In this document: positions 17,236 to 26,767 of the stretch, one piece after another
Layout of the letters: every line of letters begins with the position of its first letter
Numbering within the stretch: position 1 is the first letter of the stretch
Source: an uncultured Pseudoxanthomonas sp.
GTDB lineage: Bacteria > Pseudomonadota > Gammaproteobacteria > Xanthomonadales > Xanthomonadaceae
Assembly: GCA_946479745.1 (NCBI GenBank)
Contig: CAMLGZ010000004.1
Location: 124,001-188,000, forward strand
Direction: 5' to 3'
Length of the DNA stretch: 64,000 bases
Program-made: the position numbers and the translations under genes
The notes under the pieces: generated by a model
Database searches by the model: none
What the model was told of the DNA's origin: nothing
Seen by the model: only the letters and a program-made list of their open reading frames with translations

Positions 17236-18534
17236 TTGAGGCCTGCGCCGTTTTTAATCGGGTTGCTGGTGCTGTGGGGCCTGTCCGGTTTCGCCGTGCT
17301 GTTCACAGGCGTGCCCGTGGTTGCCTGGCAATTGGCGGGGGTCGGCCTTGCCGTGCTCGCCGTGCTGGACGGCCTGCTCCTGCGTCGGCGCCCAACGCCT
17401 GAAGTTACGCGCGAGATTCCCGAAGCCCTGCCGCTGGGCATCGAGCGCGATGTCACCCTGCGCGTGGAATCGATGTCACGCCAGCGCGTCGACCTGTTCG
17501 ATCTGCATCCGGGCGGCTGGCCTGCGCAAGGCCTGCCGCAGCGGCTGAAGCTGGTGCCGGCCACTGCTTCCACCTTCAGTTACCGCCTGCGCCCCACGGC
17601 GCGCGGCGATGCGACCTTCGACGGCGTGCAGCTGCGGCTCGCGTCGGCCTTGCGACTCTGGCGGCAGTCGCGCATCGCCGGCGTGCCGCAACGAGTGCGC
17701 GTGTATCCCAACTTCGCGCCACTGACCAAGTTCGCGTTGTTCAGCGCGGAACAGGCTTCGCGTCTGGTCGGTGCGCACCTCAAGCGCCGTCGTGGCGAAG
17801 GCACCGACTTCAACCAGATGCGTGAGTACCGCGTCGGCGACAGCCTGCGGCAAATCGACTGGAAAGCCACCTCGCGCTCGCGCAAGCTGATCTCACGCGA
17901 ATACCAGGACGAGAAGAACCAGCAGTTGGTGATGATGGTAGATACCGGCCGCCGCATGATGGCCCAGGAAGCCGAGCTCGCGCATTTCGATCACGTATTG
18001 AACGCGACGCTGGTGGTGTCCTATCTGGCGCTGCGCCAGGGCGACGCGGTCGGGCTGTTCGCTGCCGGTGGCGAGACGCGCTGGGTCGCGCCCAAGCGCG
18101 GCATGGCCAGCATCGACACCCTCCTGCGCGCCAGTTACAACCTGCAACCGCAGCCTGTGGCCACCGACTATCTGGCCGCCGCCACCGAGCTCTCGCTGCG
18201 TCAGCGCAAGCGTTCGCTGGTGATGCTGGTCACCAACGTACGCGACGAAGACATCGAGGACCTGTTGGCCGCGGTGCGTTTGCTGCAGAAGCGCCACCTT
18301 GTCTGCGTCGCCAGCCTGCGCGAACGCGCGCTGGACCAGGCCATGACCGACGAAGTGCACGACCTGCCCGGCGCCATCCGCGCCGGCGCGGTCGCCCGCT
18401 ACGTCGAACAGCGCACCGCCGCGCACGAGGCGCTGCGCAGCCATCGGGTGATGGTGCTGGATGTGGCCAGCGAAGAATTGCCGGCGGCATTGGTAGAGCG
18501 CTACCTGGCGGTCAAGCGCGATGGGTTGCTGTAG
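17236..18534 (+). CDS. DUF58 domain protein (VWA-like partner of MoxR)
   Basis: A protein of about 432 residues. Two N-terminal membrane helices (PFLIGLLVLWGLSGFAVLF and AWQLAGVGLAVLAVLDGLLL) precede an immunoglobulin-like segment and the DUF58 core TDFNQMREYRVGDSLRQIDW. A VWA-like fold with MMVDTGRRM follows. I place the start at the TTG at 17236, because AAAGGAGGG lies just upstream. The frame is open further left to 17044, but that would translate the REP element and part of moxR. The original start was probably the ATG overlapping the moxR stop (17087); that frame now ends at TGA 17237-17239. Confidence 0.88.
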   Translation: MRPAPFLIGLLVLWGLSGFAVLFTGVPVVAWQLAGVGLAVLAVLDGLLLRRRPTPEVTREIPEALPLGIERDVTLRVESMSRQRVDLFDLHPGGWPAQGLPQRLKLVPATASTFSYRLRPTARGDATFDGVQLRLASALRLWRQSRIAGVPQRVRVYPNFAPLTKFALFSAEQASRLVGAHLKRRRGEGTDFNQMREYRVGDSLRQIDWKATSRSRKLISREYQDEKNQQLVMMVDTGRRMMAQEAELAHFDHVLNATLVVSYLALRQGDAVGLFAAGGETRWVAPKRGMASIDTLLRASYNLQPQPVATDYLAAATELSLRQRKRSLVMLVTNVRDEDIEDLLAAVRLLQKRHLVCVASLRERALDQAMTDEVHDLPGAIRAGAVARYVEQRTAAHEALRSHRVMVLDVASEELPAALVERYLAVKRDGLL

Positions 18535-18628
18535 TCGCTCGGCATTTGCAGGTTCGCCCCGCGAGCGCGATGTTTCCCGGGTTGCGATAGGATCATTGCA
18601 GCGCCACACGACAATCGGAGCGGGTCCA

Positions 18629-19681
18629 ATGAAAGGCTGGCTGGCGATAGCCGCACTCTGCATGCCGATGGCTGCTTCGGCGGTCGAAACCGTTCGCCTC
18701 GAAAATGACCTTATCGCGCTGCAGGTTACTCCGGAGCTGGGAGGGCGCGGCCTGGCATTCTCGCTCAAGGGCCGCCCCAATCTGCTGAAGACCGGCGAAC
18801 CGTTGACGACTCGGCCCAAGCCCGAAGTCAGCGCAACGGCCGACGACATCGGCTACCTCGGCCACGATGTATGGGTGGGCCCGCAAAGCCAGTGGTGGGT
18901 GCATCAGGACGCCAATCCCGCGCGGCGCGAAGCCCGGGCCAACTGGCCGCCGGATCCGTTCCTGGCTTTCGCCGATACTCGGATTCTGGAGAGAACGCCG
19001 AAGCGTCTGGTCCTGGAAGGTGTGGACAGCCCAATCTCGGGCGTGCGCCTGCGCAAGACATTCCAATTGTCCGCTGCCGGGGCGGATACGGTGGAAGTCC
19101 GTGCGACCGCACGCAACATCCGCGATACCGACATCGCGTGGGATCTATGGTTCAACACGCGCACTCCGCCGTACACGCGCGTGTACGTGCCGGTGGCCGC
19201 AGAGGAGGACGTGCGCGTGCAGTCGTCCACCGAACAGGGCATAGAGCCCTTGCTGCCGCGGGTGGAACGCGGCTTGTTCTCGCTTGATCGGCTTGCGCTC
19301 GCCGAAGGTATGAGCGCCCGGCGCGGCAAGGTTTTGATCCAACCCTCCGCAGGCTGGATGGCGGGATTCGCCAGCGGGCAGCTCTTCCTGATCCGGTTCC
19401 CGCATCACCCCCGTTCGTTAATCCATCCCGAGCAAGGCCAGGTGGAGCTTTATCTGGACGATAGCGCGGATGCGACCGCAGGGCTGCTGGAAATGGAGGT
19501 GCATGCGCCGTATCGCACGCTCAAACCGGGCGAAGAAATGGAAGCGGTGGAGTGGTGGACCGCGATGCCGTACGACGGGCCAGATACGCGCGAGGCGCAA
19601 GTGGCGTTTCTGTGCGGAGAAGCGGCGGAGCGGATGGAGCTTGCCAATCTCTGTGGCGACCGAAAGAGAAAGACACCTTAG
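18629..19681 (+). CDS. DUF4380-like exported protein
   Basis: A 350-residue exported protein with the signal peptide MKGWLAIAALCMPMAASA. Its all-beta galactose-mutarotase-like appearance (LENDLIALQVTPELGGRGLAF, HPEQGQVELYLDD, PYRTLKPGEEMEAVEWWTAM) fits the DUF4380 family, which may act on carbohydrates. GGAG lies 9 bases before the ATG at 18629. It converges with the ThuA-like gene. Substrate is unknown, and the family call rests on fold-like patterns only. Confidence 0.75.
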   Translation: MKGWLAIAALCMPMAASAVETVRLENDLIALQVTPELGGRGLAFSLKGRPNLLKTGEPLTTRPKPEVSATADDIGYLGHDVWVGPQSQWWVHQDANPARREARANWPPDPFLAFADTRILERTPKRLVLEGVDSPISGVRLRKTFQLSAAGADTVEVRATARNIRDTDIAWDLWFNTRTPPYTRVYVPVAAEEDVRVQSSTEQGIEPLLPRVERGLFSLDRLALAEGMSARRGKVLIQPSAGWMAGFASGQLFLIRFPHHPRSLIHPEQGQVELYLDDSADATAGLLEMEVHAPYRTLKPGEEMEAVEWWTAMPYDGPDTREAQVAFLCGEAAERMELANLCGDRKRKTP

Positions 19682-19710
19682 CCGGTGACGACAGCGAAAC
19701 GAGATGCGGC

Positions 19711-20487
19711 TTACTGAGGCGGCTTGTCCGCGACAATGCCGCGTCCCGTGGCCGCCCAGTAGATGCCGCCGTAGAGGTGATCCAGATAAAGCCGGTCGTT
19801 GTACAGCTCCGGCGTATGCCCCAATGCGGTGACAAAACTGCGGCCGCCTTCGAAGAAGTGATACCACGCCACCGGATGCGATTTGCCCATGCCTTCGGCT
19901 TTCTGGCCGGGCCATATCAGCGTGGGGTCGTAACTGGACTCGTCCACGTTCAGCACGACATGCAGGTCGGACGAATAGGGCGCGTCGTATTCGTACCACT
20001 CGTCCGTCCAGATCCAGCGGTCGGGCAGTCCCAGCGTGGCGGGGAAGTTGCGATCCACCACTTCGATCACGCCGGTCTGGATGTAGGGATGGGTACGGAA
20101 CGAACGCCCCACCAGATGCTCGTACCACACCCATTCGCGAGCGGTGGCGATGGCCTTGTGCACAGCCACGAACCCGCCGCCGGCATGGATGTAGTCCTGG
20201 AAGCGCTTGCGCTGCGGCTCATCCAGTTCCGCGCCAGGCGTATTGAGGAACACGATGGCCGCGTACTGCGTAAGGTCGCCATCGAAAGGCCGTGTATCCC
20301 ACGCCCAGACCAGTTCGAAATTGTGGCGCCGCGCCATCTGCTCGAACGAAGGCTTGGCCACGGCGATGTAATCGTTGTGGTACTTGTTGGGAATGGCCGC
20401 GACCAGCACCTTGAACTGCTGTTGCGCCCGCGCAGGCAATGCGAACAATGCGCAAATCAGTGCGAGCAGGGCAATGGATTTCCTCAT
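19711..20487 (-). CDS. ThuA-like glutamine-amidotransferase-fold protein, exported
   Basis: A 258-residue ThuA-domain protein (trehalose-utilization-like, class I GATase fold) with a signal peptide (MRKSIALLALICALFALPARA). Features include FKVLVAAIPNKYHNDYIAVA, YAAIVFLNTPG, YIHAGGGFVAVHKAI and PVAWYHFFEGGRSFVTALGH, all typical of ThuA family members. Those proteins often occur near sugar-related genes, and here a DUF4380 protein converges with it. Start ATG 20487 is chosen because it opens a good signal peptide; the open frame runs further upstream without support. Confidence 0.87.
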   Translation of the reverse strand: MRKSIALLALICALFALPARAQQQFKVLVAAIPNKYHNDYIAVAKPSFEQMARRHNFELVWAWDTRPFDGDLTQYAAIVFLNTPGAELDEPQRKRFQDYIHAGGGFVAVHKAIATAREWVWYEHLVGRSFRTHPYIQTGVIEVVDRNFPATLGLPDRWIWTDEWYEYDAPYSSDLHVVLNVDESSYDPTLIWPGQKAEGMGKSHPVAWYHFFEGGRSFVTALGHTPELYNDRLYLDHLYGGIYWAATGRGIVADKPPQ

Positions 20488-20662
20488 GGCCCGATCGTAG
20501 CGCAAACATGTGGTTCGTACGGGTACCGCCGGCTCGCGGCCTTGGATTTTCCCGCGGTACCTATTCCGCATTGACAACGAGGTATGCGGTTGCGAACTAT
20601 CCCGCGCTGTGGTCTGGCGGAGATGCGGCGCGGAGGATCGCGCGCGCACTCTTCATCGCCGA

Positions 20663-21034
20663 CTACTGTCCGGCGATCGTGCGCGCGGCTGCGTCGCCTT
20701 GCCGCGTCGCCTTGCACAAACCCCATGCAATCATCACCAGCCCCGCCAGCGAAACGCAATTGATCAACATACGCAACGCACCGAGTCGCGCGAAGATCGT
20801 GCTGATCTGGGTTGCGGAATCGACCGCGGAACTGATCACCCAGTTCTGGTAAAGCCCCAGCGCTAGCTGCAATAACGCGCAGGCCAGCATCAGGCCGATG
20901 CCGATCAGGCCCAGCTGTCGCGGCTTGCCCGGACGCGCCGCGCTCCACAACATCGCCAGGGCGATGGCGCAGGCCAGCAGTTCCGGGAACGAGTAGCCCA
21001 GCGTGGTCAACGCCGACATCAGAAAAGGTTCCAT
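20663..21034 (-). CDS. Membrane protein of unknown function downstream of aroE
   Basis: A 123-residue protein with three or four membrane helices (PELLACAIALAMLWSAA, LIGIGLMLACALLQLALG, MLINCVSLAGLVMIAWGLC). I do not recognise a family. Its start ATG at 21034 has GAGGAG overlapping the aroE stop region, so it is probably translated from the aroE transcript. Confidence 0.72.
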   Translation of the reverse strand: MEPFLMSALTTLGYSFPELLACAIALAMLWSAARPGKPRQLGLIGIGLMLACALLQLALGLYQNWVISSAVDSATQISTIFARLGALRMLINCVSLAGLVMIAWGLCKATRQGDAAARTIAGQ

Positions 21035-21045
21035 TTCTTCGCTCC

Positions 21046-21888
21046 TCAGTCCGCCGTGACCAGTGACGCATCCTTGCCGCGCAGCGCGGCGTAGACCGGC
21101 GCGGTATCGGGGCGCACGCCGTGCCAGAGTTCGAATGCCGCGGCGGCCTGTTCCACCAGCATGCCCAGGCCATCGACCATGTCGCGGCAGCCGGCGGCAC
21201 GCGCCCAGGCCAGGAACGCAATGGCGGCCTCGCCGTAGTTCAGATCCACCGCCAGCGTGCGCGGAGTGGACAACTGGAACGGCAGCGAGAATTCTTTCGC
21301 GCCGTTGCGTGATGCGGAGGTGGCGTTGACGATCAGGGCGAAGTCGCCCTCATTCACCAGATCCTCCCAGTAGCGCGAGTGCGCACGCTGCGGTTCGCCC
21401 AGCGCATCGGCCAAGGCATCGGCGCGTTCGGCGGTGCGGTTGGCGATGATCAGTTCGGAAACCCCAGCGTCCAGCAACGCCGGAGCAACGCCCCGCGCCG
21501 AGCCGCCCGCGCCGAGCAGCAACGCGCGGCGGCCGCGCAGGTCCAGGCCCAGGCGGCCGGTCAGGTCACGCACCAGGCCTATGCCGTCGGTGTTGTCGCC
21601 ATGCCACTGGCCATCGTTGCGGGTCAGCGTGTTGACGGCGCCGGCGCGCTGCGCGCGTTCGCTGGTGACGCTGCATAGAGCGAAGGCGGCTTCCTTCAAG
21701 GGCAGAGTGACGTTGGCGCCCCTGCCGCCACCAGCCGCAAAAGCGTCCAGCGCCTGCATGAAGGCTTCCGGTGCCGCATCGACGGCGGTGTAGTTCAGCT
21801 CTATTCCGGTCTGGCGCCCGAACGCGGCGTGGATACGCGGCGACAGCGACTGCGAAACAGGGTGACCGAAGACAGCGTAATGGCTCAT
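21046..21888 (-). CDS. aroE: Shikimate dehydrogenase (NADP+)
   Basis: A 280-residue shikimate dehydrogenase, which reduces 3-dehydroshikimate in aromatic amino acid and chorismate synthesis. N-terminal [17 protein letters not shown] binds shikimate, and [13 protein letters not shown] contains the catalytic Lys. [11 protein letters not shown] is also conserved. [17 protein letters not shown] is the glycine-rich NADP loop, followed by [11 protein letters not shown]. Start ATG 21888. A REP palindrome separates it from hemB; a small membrane protein follows after 11 bases. Confidence 0.96.
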   Translation of the reverse strand: MSHYAVFGHPVSQSLSPRIHAAFGRQTGIELNYTAVDAAPEAFMQALDAFAAGGGRGANVTLPLKEAAFALCSVTSERAQRAGAVNTLTRNDGQWHGDNTDGIGLVRDLTGRLGLDLRGRRALLLGAGGSARGVAPALLDAGVSELIIANRTAERADALADALGEPQRAHSRYWEDLVNEGDFALIVNATSASRNGAKEFSLPFQLSTPRTLAVDLNYGEAAIAFLAWARAAGCRDMVDGLGMLVEQAAAAFELWHGVRPDTAPVYAALRGKDASLVTAD

Positions 21889-21912
21889 GCAGGGCTCCTT
21901 GGTTGAATTCCA

Positions 21913-21986
21913 TTGTAGGAGCGGGCCCTGCCCGCGACGAGCCTCTGTCAGCAATGCCCAGTCGCGGGCAGGGCCCGCTCCTACAA
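21913..21986. repeat. REP palindrome, GGAGCGGGCCCTGCCCGCGA family (copy 2)
   Basis: Exact 26-nt arms at 21913-21938 and 21961-21986. It lies between hemB and aroE, both on the minus strand. Confidence 0.9.
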
Positions 21987-21991
21987 AAATA

Positions 21992-22996
<1,005 letters not shown>

Positions 22997-23033
22997 TCAA
23001 TCGATGCGCAAATGATACGCCTGTGACATTGAG

Positions 23034-23184
23034 CCCCTCTCCCATCGGGAGAGGGGTCGGGGTGAGGGTACGGCGAAGTCCAGATAGCTCAGGCGTCAAT
23101 TACTTCACCACACCCTCATCCACCCTGTGGCCATCCGCTATCAAGTACGGGGCGAGCTCTTCCCGCCATGGGAGAAGGGAAGAG
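23034..23184. repeat. REP-like element, CCCTCTCCC hairpin family (copy 1)
   Basis: A hairpin CCCCTCTCCC/GGGAGAGGGG at about 23034-23056 and an interrupted inverted partner near 23157-23184 (CTCTTCCC...GGGAAGAG). The right end sits about ten bases before the permease start and its GGGAAGAG may serve as a weak ribosome-binding site. Confidence 0.65.
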
Positions 23185-23193
23185 CGCGCTACG

Positions 23194-24060
23194 ATGCGTA
23201 CCATGCAAGCACTGCGTTCCCTGCCACCCCTCGCACGCACCTGCCTGGCCCTGCTCGCAGCGTTGGCAACGATCTGCTGGCTGGGCCCCTTGTTCAGCGC
23301 CTACACCCCGCATTCTCCTGACTGGAGTTCGCTCTCCGTCGCCCCCGGCGTGAACGGGCACTGGTTCGGTACCGACGCCATCGGTCGCGATGTCTTCGCG
23401 CGCACCTTGGCGGGCGGAAGGCTGTCGCTGACCATCGGCTTGCTGGCCAGCGTGGTCGCACTGGTGATCGGTTTGGCTTACGGCGCCATCGCCGGCCTGG
23501 CTGGCGGCCGGGTGGAACGGGCGATGCTGCGCGTGCTCGACGTGTTTTCCGCGCTGCCGTTCCTGTTGGTGGTGATCCTGCTGCTGACCCTGTTCGAACG
23601 CTCGCTTGGCCTGCTGCTTGCCGCCATCGGTGGTTACGTATGGATCGACCTGGCGCGGGTGATGCGCGCGGAAAGCGCGCGCCTGCGCGAGGCGCCGTTC
23701 GTGCTGGCCGCGCACGCGGCCGGGGCCACCTTTGCGCAACGCCTGCGCTGGCACGTGCTGCCCAGCCTGATGCCGCTGGCGTTCGTGTACCTGGGCCTGA
23801 TCCTGCCGCAGGCGATCCTGGTGGAAAGCTTCCTGGGTTTCCTGGGTCTGAGCGTAGACGAGCCTTCGGCCAGCTGGGGCACCCTGCTGGCCGAAGGTGT
23901 GCAGGAACTGGATTCGGCGCCGTGGACGCTGCTGTTTCCAGCCTCGCTGCTGGTGGTCACGCTGGCCGCTTTCCAGTTCCTGGGCGATGGCCTGCGCGAC
24001 TGGATGGACTTCCGTGGCGAAAGCGGACGCGGCGAGCGCGCGGAGTCGGCCGCCGCATGA
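23194..24060 (+). CDS. OppC/DppC-type ABC transporter permease
   Basis: A 288-residue permease of the dipeptide/oligopeptide/nickel class. The N-terminus has one helix (about 15-35) followed by HWFGTDAIGRDVFART, the signature of the C-type subunit. The membrane domain comes next, with the EAA loop (VLAAHAAGATFAQRLRWHVLP). It ends FQFLGDGLRDWMDFR, also characteristic. Starts at 23194 or 23203 are possible. Its stop overlaps the ATPase start (ATGA). Neither a B-type permease nor a substrate-binding protein lies beside it. Confidence 0.92.
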   Translation: MRTMQALRSLPPLARTCLALLAALATICWLGPLFSAYTPHSPDWSSLSVAPGVNGHWFGTDAIGRDVFARTLAGGRLSLTIGLLASVVALVIGLAYGAIAGLAGGRVERAMLRVLDVFSALPFLLVVILLLTLFERSLGLLLAAIGGYVWIDLARVMRAESARLREAPFVLAAHAAGATFAQRLRWHVLPSLMPLAFVYLGLILPQAILVESFLGFLGLSVDEPSASWGTLLAEGVQELDSAPWTLLFPASLLVVTLAAFQFLGDGLRDWMDFRGESGRGERAESAAA

Positions 24061-25637
24061 GCCCTGCCGTTCAAGTGGAGCTTTCCGATCTGCGCATCGC
24101 TACGGCGGGAAGAGACGGGGGCGAATTGCTGCGCGGACTCTCGCTGGAACTCCATGGCGGCCAATGCGTGGGCTTGGTCGGCGAATCGGGAAGCGGCAAG
24201 AGCCTGACTTCGCTGGCCTTGCTCAATCTGCTGCCACCGGGATTGAAAGCCGGCGCCAGCCTGCGCGTCGACGAGCAGCAAGTCGTATTCGGTTCGCCCG
24301 CGCATGCCGCTCTGCGCGGACGCGTGTTCGGCCTGGTGCCGCAGGATCCGCTTGCGGCATTGCATCCTCTGCGCAGGATCGGTGCGCAACTGGTCGAAAC
24401 CCTGCGCGTGGCGCGCGGCCTGTCGCACGAAGCAGCGGGCAAAGAAGCCGAAGAACTGCTGCGCCGCGTGCAGATGCCCGATCCGCGCCAGGCGCTATCC
24501 AGGTATCCGCATCTATTCTCCGGCGGGCAGCGCCAGCGCATCGCCATCGCGCTGGCGCTGGCGACGCAGCCGCGCGTGTTGATTGCCGATGAACCGACTT
24601 CCGCGCTCGACGCGCGCATCGCCCGCGACATTCTGGACCTGTTGGACGATCTGCGCCGCGAACAGAATCTGGCCCTGTTGCTGATCAGCCACGACCTGCC
24701 TTTGGTGGGCACCTATGCGCAGCGATTGCTGGTGCTGCGCAGCGGCGAAGTGCTGGAAAGGGGCGACACGCATGCGGTATTCGCCGCACCCCGCCATGCC
24801 TACACGCGCGAACTGCTGGCCGCCGATCAGCTGCAGGAGCTGCCTGCGGCCGTTGCCGATGCGCCGGTCCTGTTGCACGCCGAGAACCTGCGCATGCGCT
24901 ATCGCGGTGCGGCGCGCGACGCGCTGGATGGCGTGGAAATAGAGCTGCGGCGCGGCGAAGGCCTGGCCTTGGTCGGCGAATCGGGCAGCGGCAAAAGTAC
25001 GCTGGGCCGCGTGCTGCTCAAACTCCTGCGTGGCGCGCAGGGCCGCATCGTATTGGAAGGCGTCGCCCTGGATTCGCTGAGCGCAAGCGAACTGCGCAAG
25101 CTGCGTCGGCGCATCGGCGTGGTGTTCCAGGACCCGTACGCATCGCTGGATCCGCGCCTGGATATCGCAAGCATCGTCAGCGAGCCCTTGCGCATCCATG
25201 GCATCGGCGATGCCGCCAGCCAGCGCGTGAAAGCATCGGAATTGCTGCAGGCCGTGGGTATGGACGATTCCGCGCTGGACCGTTACCCGCACCAGTTCTC
25301 CGGCGGGCAACGCCAGCGCATCGCCATCGCGCGCGCTTTGGCGACTTCACCCGATCTGTTGGTCTGCGACGAAGCGGTCTCCGCCCTGGATGCACATCAT
25401 CGCGCTGCGATCCTGGCGTTGCTGGCCAAACTGAAACGCGAGCGTGGACTGGCGCTGCTGTTCGTCACCCATGACCTGGCGGCGGCCTCGGCGGTGGCCG
25501 AACGCATCGCCGTCTTGGAGCAAGGCCGCATCGTGGAATCCGGCGAGACCGCGACAGTGCTGTCGCATCCACGGCATCCCCATACCCAGGCCCTGGTTGC
25601 CGCGCGCCCCAGCCTCGCGCAATCGCGGAAGTCGTAG
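24057..25637 (+). CDS. Tandem ABC ATPase of the oligopeptide class (YejF/GsiA-like)
   Basis: A 526-residue protein with two complete nucleotide-binding domains. NBD1 has Walker A GESGSGKSLTS, signature FSGGQRQRIAIALALA and Walker B VLIADEPTSALD. NBD2 has GESGSGKSTLGR, FSGGQRQRIAIARALA and LLVCDEAVSALD (CDEA instead of CDEP). The fused DppD-DppF-like arrangement matches YejF and GsiA, which power peptide uptake. The ATG overlaps the permease stop. The gene ends in a TAG that belongs to the adjoining REP element. Confidence 0.93.
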   Translation: MSPAVQVELSDLRIATAGRDGGELLRGLSLELHGGQCVGLVGESGSGKSLTSLALLNLLPPGLKAGASLRVDEQQVVFGSPAHAALRGRVFGLVPQDPLAALHPLRRIGAQLVETLRVARGLSHEAAGKEAEELLRRVQMPDPRQALSRYPHLFSGGQRQRIAIALALATQPRVLIADEPTSALDARIARDILDLLDDLRREQNLALLLISHDLPLVGTYAQRLLVLRSGEVLERGDTHAVFAAPRHAYTRELLAADQLQELPAAVADAPVLLHAENLRMRYRGAARDALDGVEIELRRGEGLALVGESGSGKSTLGRVLLKLLRGAQGRIVLEGVALDSLSASELRKLRRRIGVVFQDPYASLDPRLDIASIVSEPLRIHGIGDAASQRVKASELLQAVGMDDSALDRYPHQFSGGQRQRIAIARALATSPDLLVCDEAVSALDAHHRAAILALLAKLKRERGLALLFVTHDLAAASAVAERIAVLEQGRIVESGETATVLSHPRHPHTQALVAARPSLAQSRKS

Positions 25638-25723
25638 GAGCGACGCAAGTCGCGAAGCTGCGGAAGTCAGATCCGCCAAAACGGGTTCGGTTTTACGTGC
25701 TTCGCGACTTGCGTCGCTCCTAC
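25634..25723. repeat. REP palindrome, GTAGGAGCGACG family
   Basis: Exact 25-nt arms 25634-25658 and 25699-25723 (GTAGGAGCGACGCAAGTCGC at the left end). The left arm contains the stop codon of the ABC ATPase gene. A related pair lies at 63373-63448. Confidence 0.9.
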
Positions 25724-25751
25724 AGGGTCATGTCTGCAACTCCGCCTGGAT

Positions 25752-26000
25752 TCAGAAGATGCCGCCACCGATTCCCAGGCGGACGACAGCCACTACGATC
25801 ACGATGCCGTTCAGCAGCAATCCGGTTTTGGCGCGTCCGGTTTTGTTGTCGGAAGTGAACAGGATGCCGATGGCCGCGATGATCGCCCCGACCGCGGCGA
25901 AAGGGATCAGGAACCAGTTGCCCCAACCCAGCAGCGGAATCAGCGCCAGCACCATCCAGATCATGGCCACTACGCCCCACAACACACTGATAAGACCCAT
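25752..26000 (-). CDS. Small membrane protein with three or four helices
   Basis: An 82-residue hydrophobic protein (SVLWGVVAMIWMVLALIPLL, FLIPFAAVGAIIAAIGILFT, TGLLLNGIVIVVAVVRLGIG). The start ATG at 26000 has AGGAG at a 7-base spacing, which decides it against the longer frame to 26120. It resembles DUF4190-like small membrane proteins in layout, but I cannot name a family securely. Confidence 0.75.
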   Translation of the reverse strand: MGLISVLWGVVAMIWMVLALIPLLGWGNWFLIPFAAVGAIIAAIGILFTSDNKTGRAKTGLLLNGIVIVVAVVRLGIGGGIF

Positions 26001-26168
26001 GACAGCACTCCTGTTAATGTGCCAACTATAACGCGCAGACGCCTTCGATCCGGGCCGGTTATGCCTCGCGTCGGCCACCCTCGCGGCATCCGCGCAGGGG
26101 GTGCCAAGGTATGCCAGCATTCAGTCCCACAGGCCGATCATTCGGCCATTCTTCCAGGGGAAACCGCC

Positions 26169-26597
26169 ATGAGCCTACGTCCCGCCATTCTTCTCCTGCT
26201 GGCCCTTGCGCTCAGCGCCTGCGCCGGCACGTCCAAGGTCATGTTGGGCCAGGCGCGTCCGCCGGTCGATCCTGCCCAGGTCCGCATCTACACCACACCG
26301 CCGCCGGGTTCTGTCGAGATCGCCCAGCTCGAATCCTCCAGCGCGGTCGGTTTCGGCACCCAGGGCCAGACCGACGCGGCCGTCGCCCGGCTCAAGCGCG
26401 AAGCCGCCGCACTGGGCGCCAACGGCGTGATCCTGATGGGCGTCGGCTCCAGCGGTTCGCCGGTGGGTATGTCGGTGGGCGCCGGCAGCTATGGCCGCCA
26501 CAGCGCAGGTGGTGTCGGCATCGGCATTCCGACCACGCAGAAGAAAGCTGCCGGCGTGGCGATCTACGTACCGCCGGGGGCGGTGCCGGCCCAGTAG
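26169..26597 (+). CDS. Small lipoprotein of unknown function
   Basis: A 142-residue lipoprotein with signal peptide and lipobox LALSAC (Cys about residue 18). The mature part has a YbjQ/Bhs-like feel: TDAAVARLKREAAALGANGVILMGVG, then a Gly/Ser-rich stretch and a C-terminal KAAGVAIYVPPGAVP. The ATG at 26169 opens the signal peptide. It is alone between a minus-strand membrane gene and alkaline phosphatase. Outer-membrane or inner-membrane location depends on residue +2 (Ala), which favours the outer membrane. Confidence 0.8.
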   Translation: MSLRPAILLLLALALSACAGTSKVMLGQARPPVDPAQVRIYTTPPPGSVEIAQLESSSAVGFGTQGQTDAAVARLKREAAALGANGVILMGVGSSGSPVGMSVGAGSYGRHSAGGVGIGIPTTQKKAAGVAIYVPPGAVPAQ

Positions 26598-26767
26598 CAG
26601 GAAGCAGGGTTCGCCGGAGAAGGCTCATCCGTCCGTCATAGCGGGCAACCACGCGTGCGCATCCCGCGGAGCGTCCGCGGATTGTCGCTGAACGGTTGTT
26701 TTCCGGACACATCGCTGCAATAGCCCTTGCGGACAGTGCGTTCTCCCCCGAGCAATGGAGAACGCCC

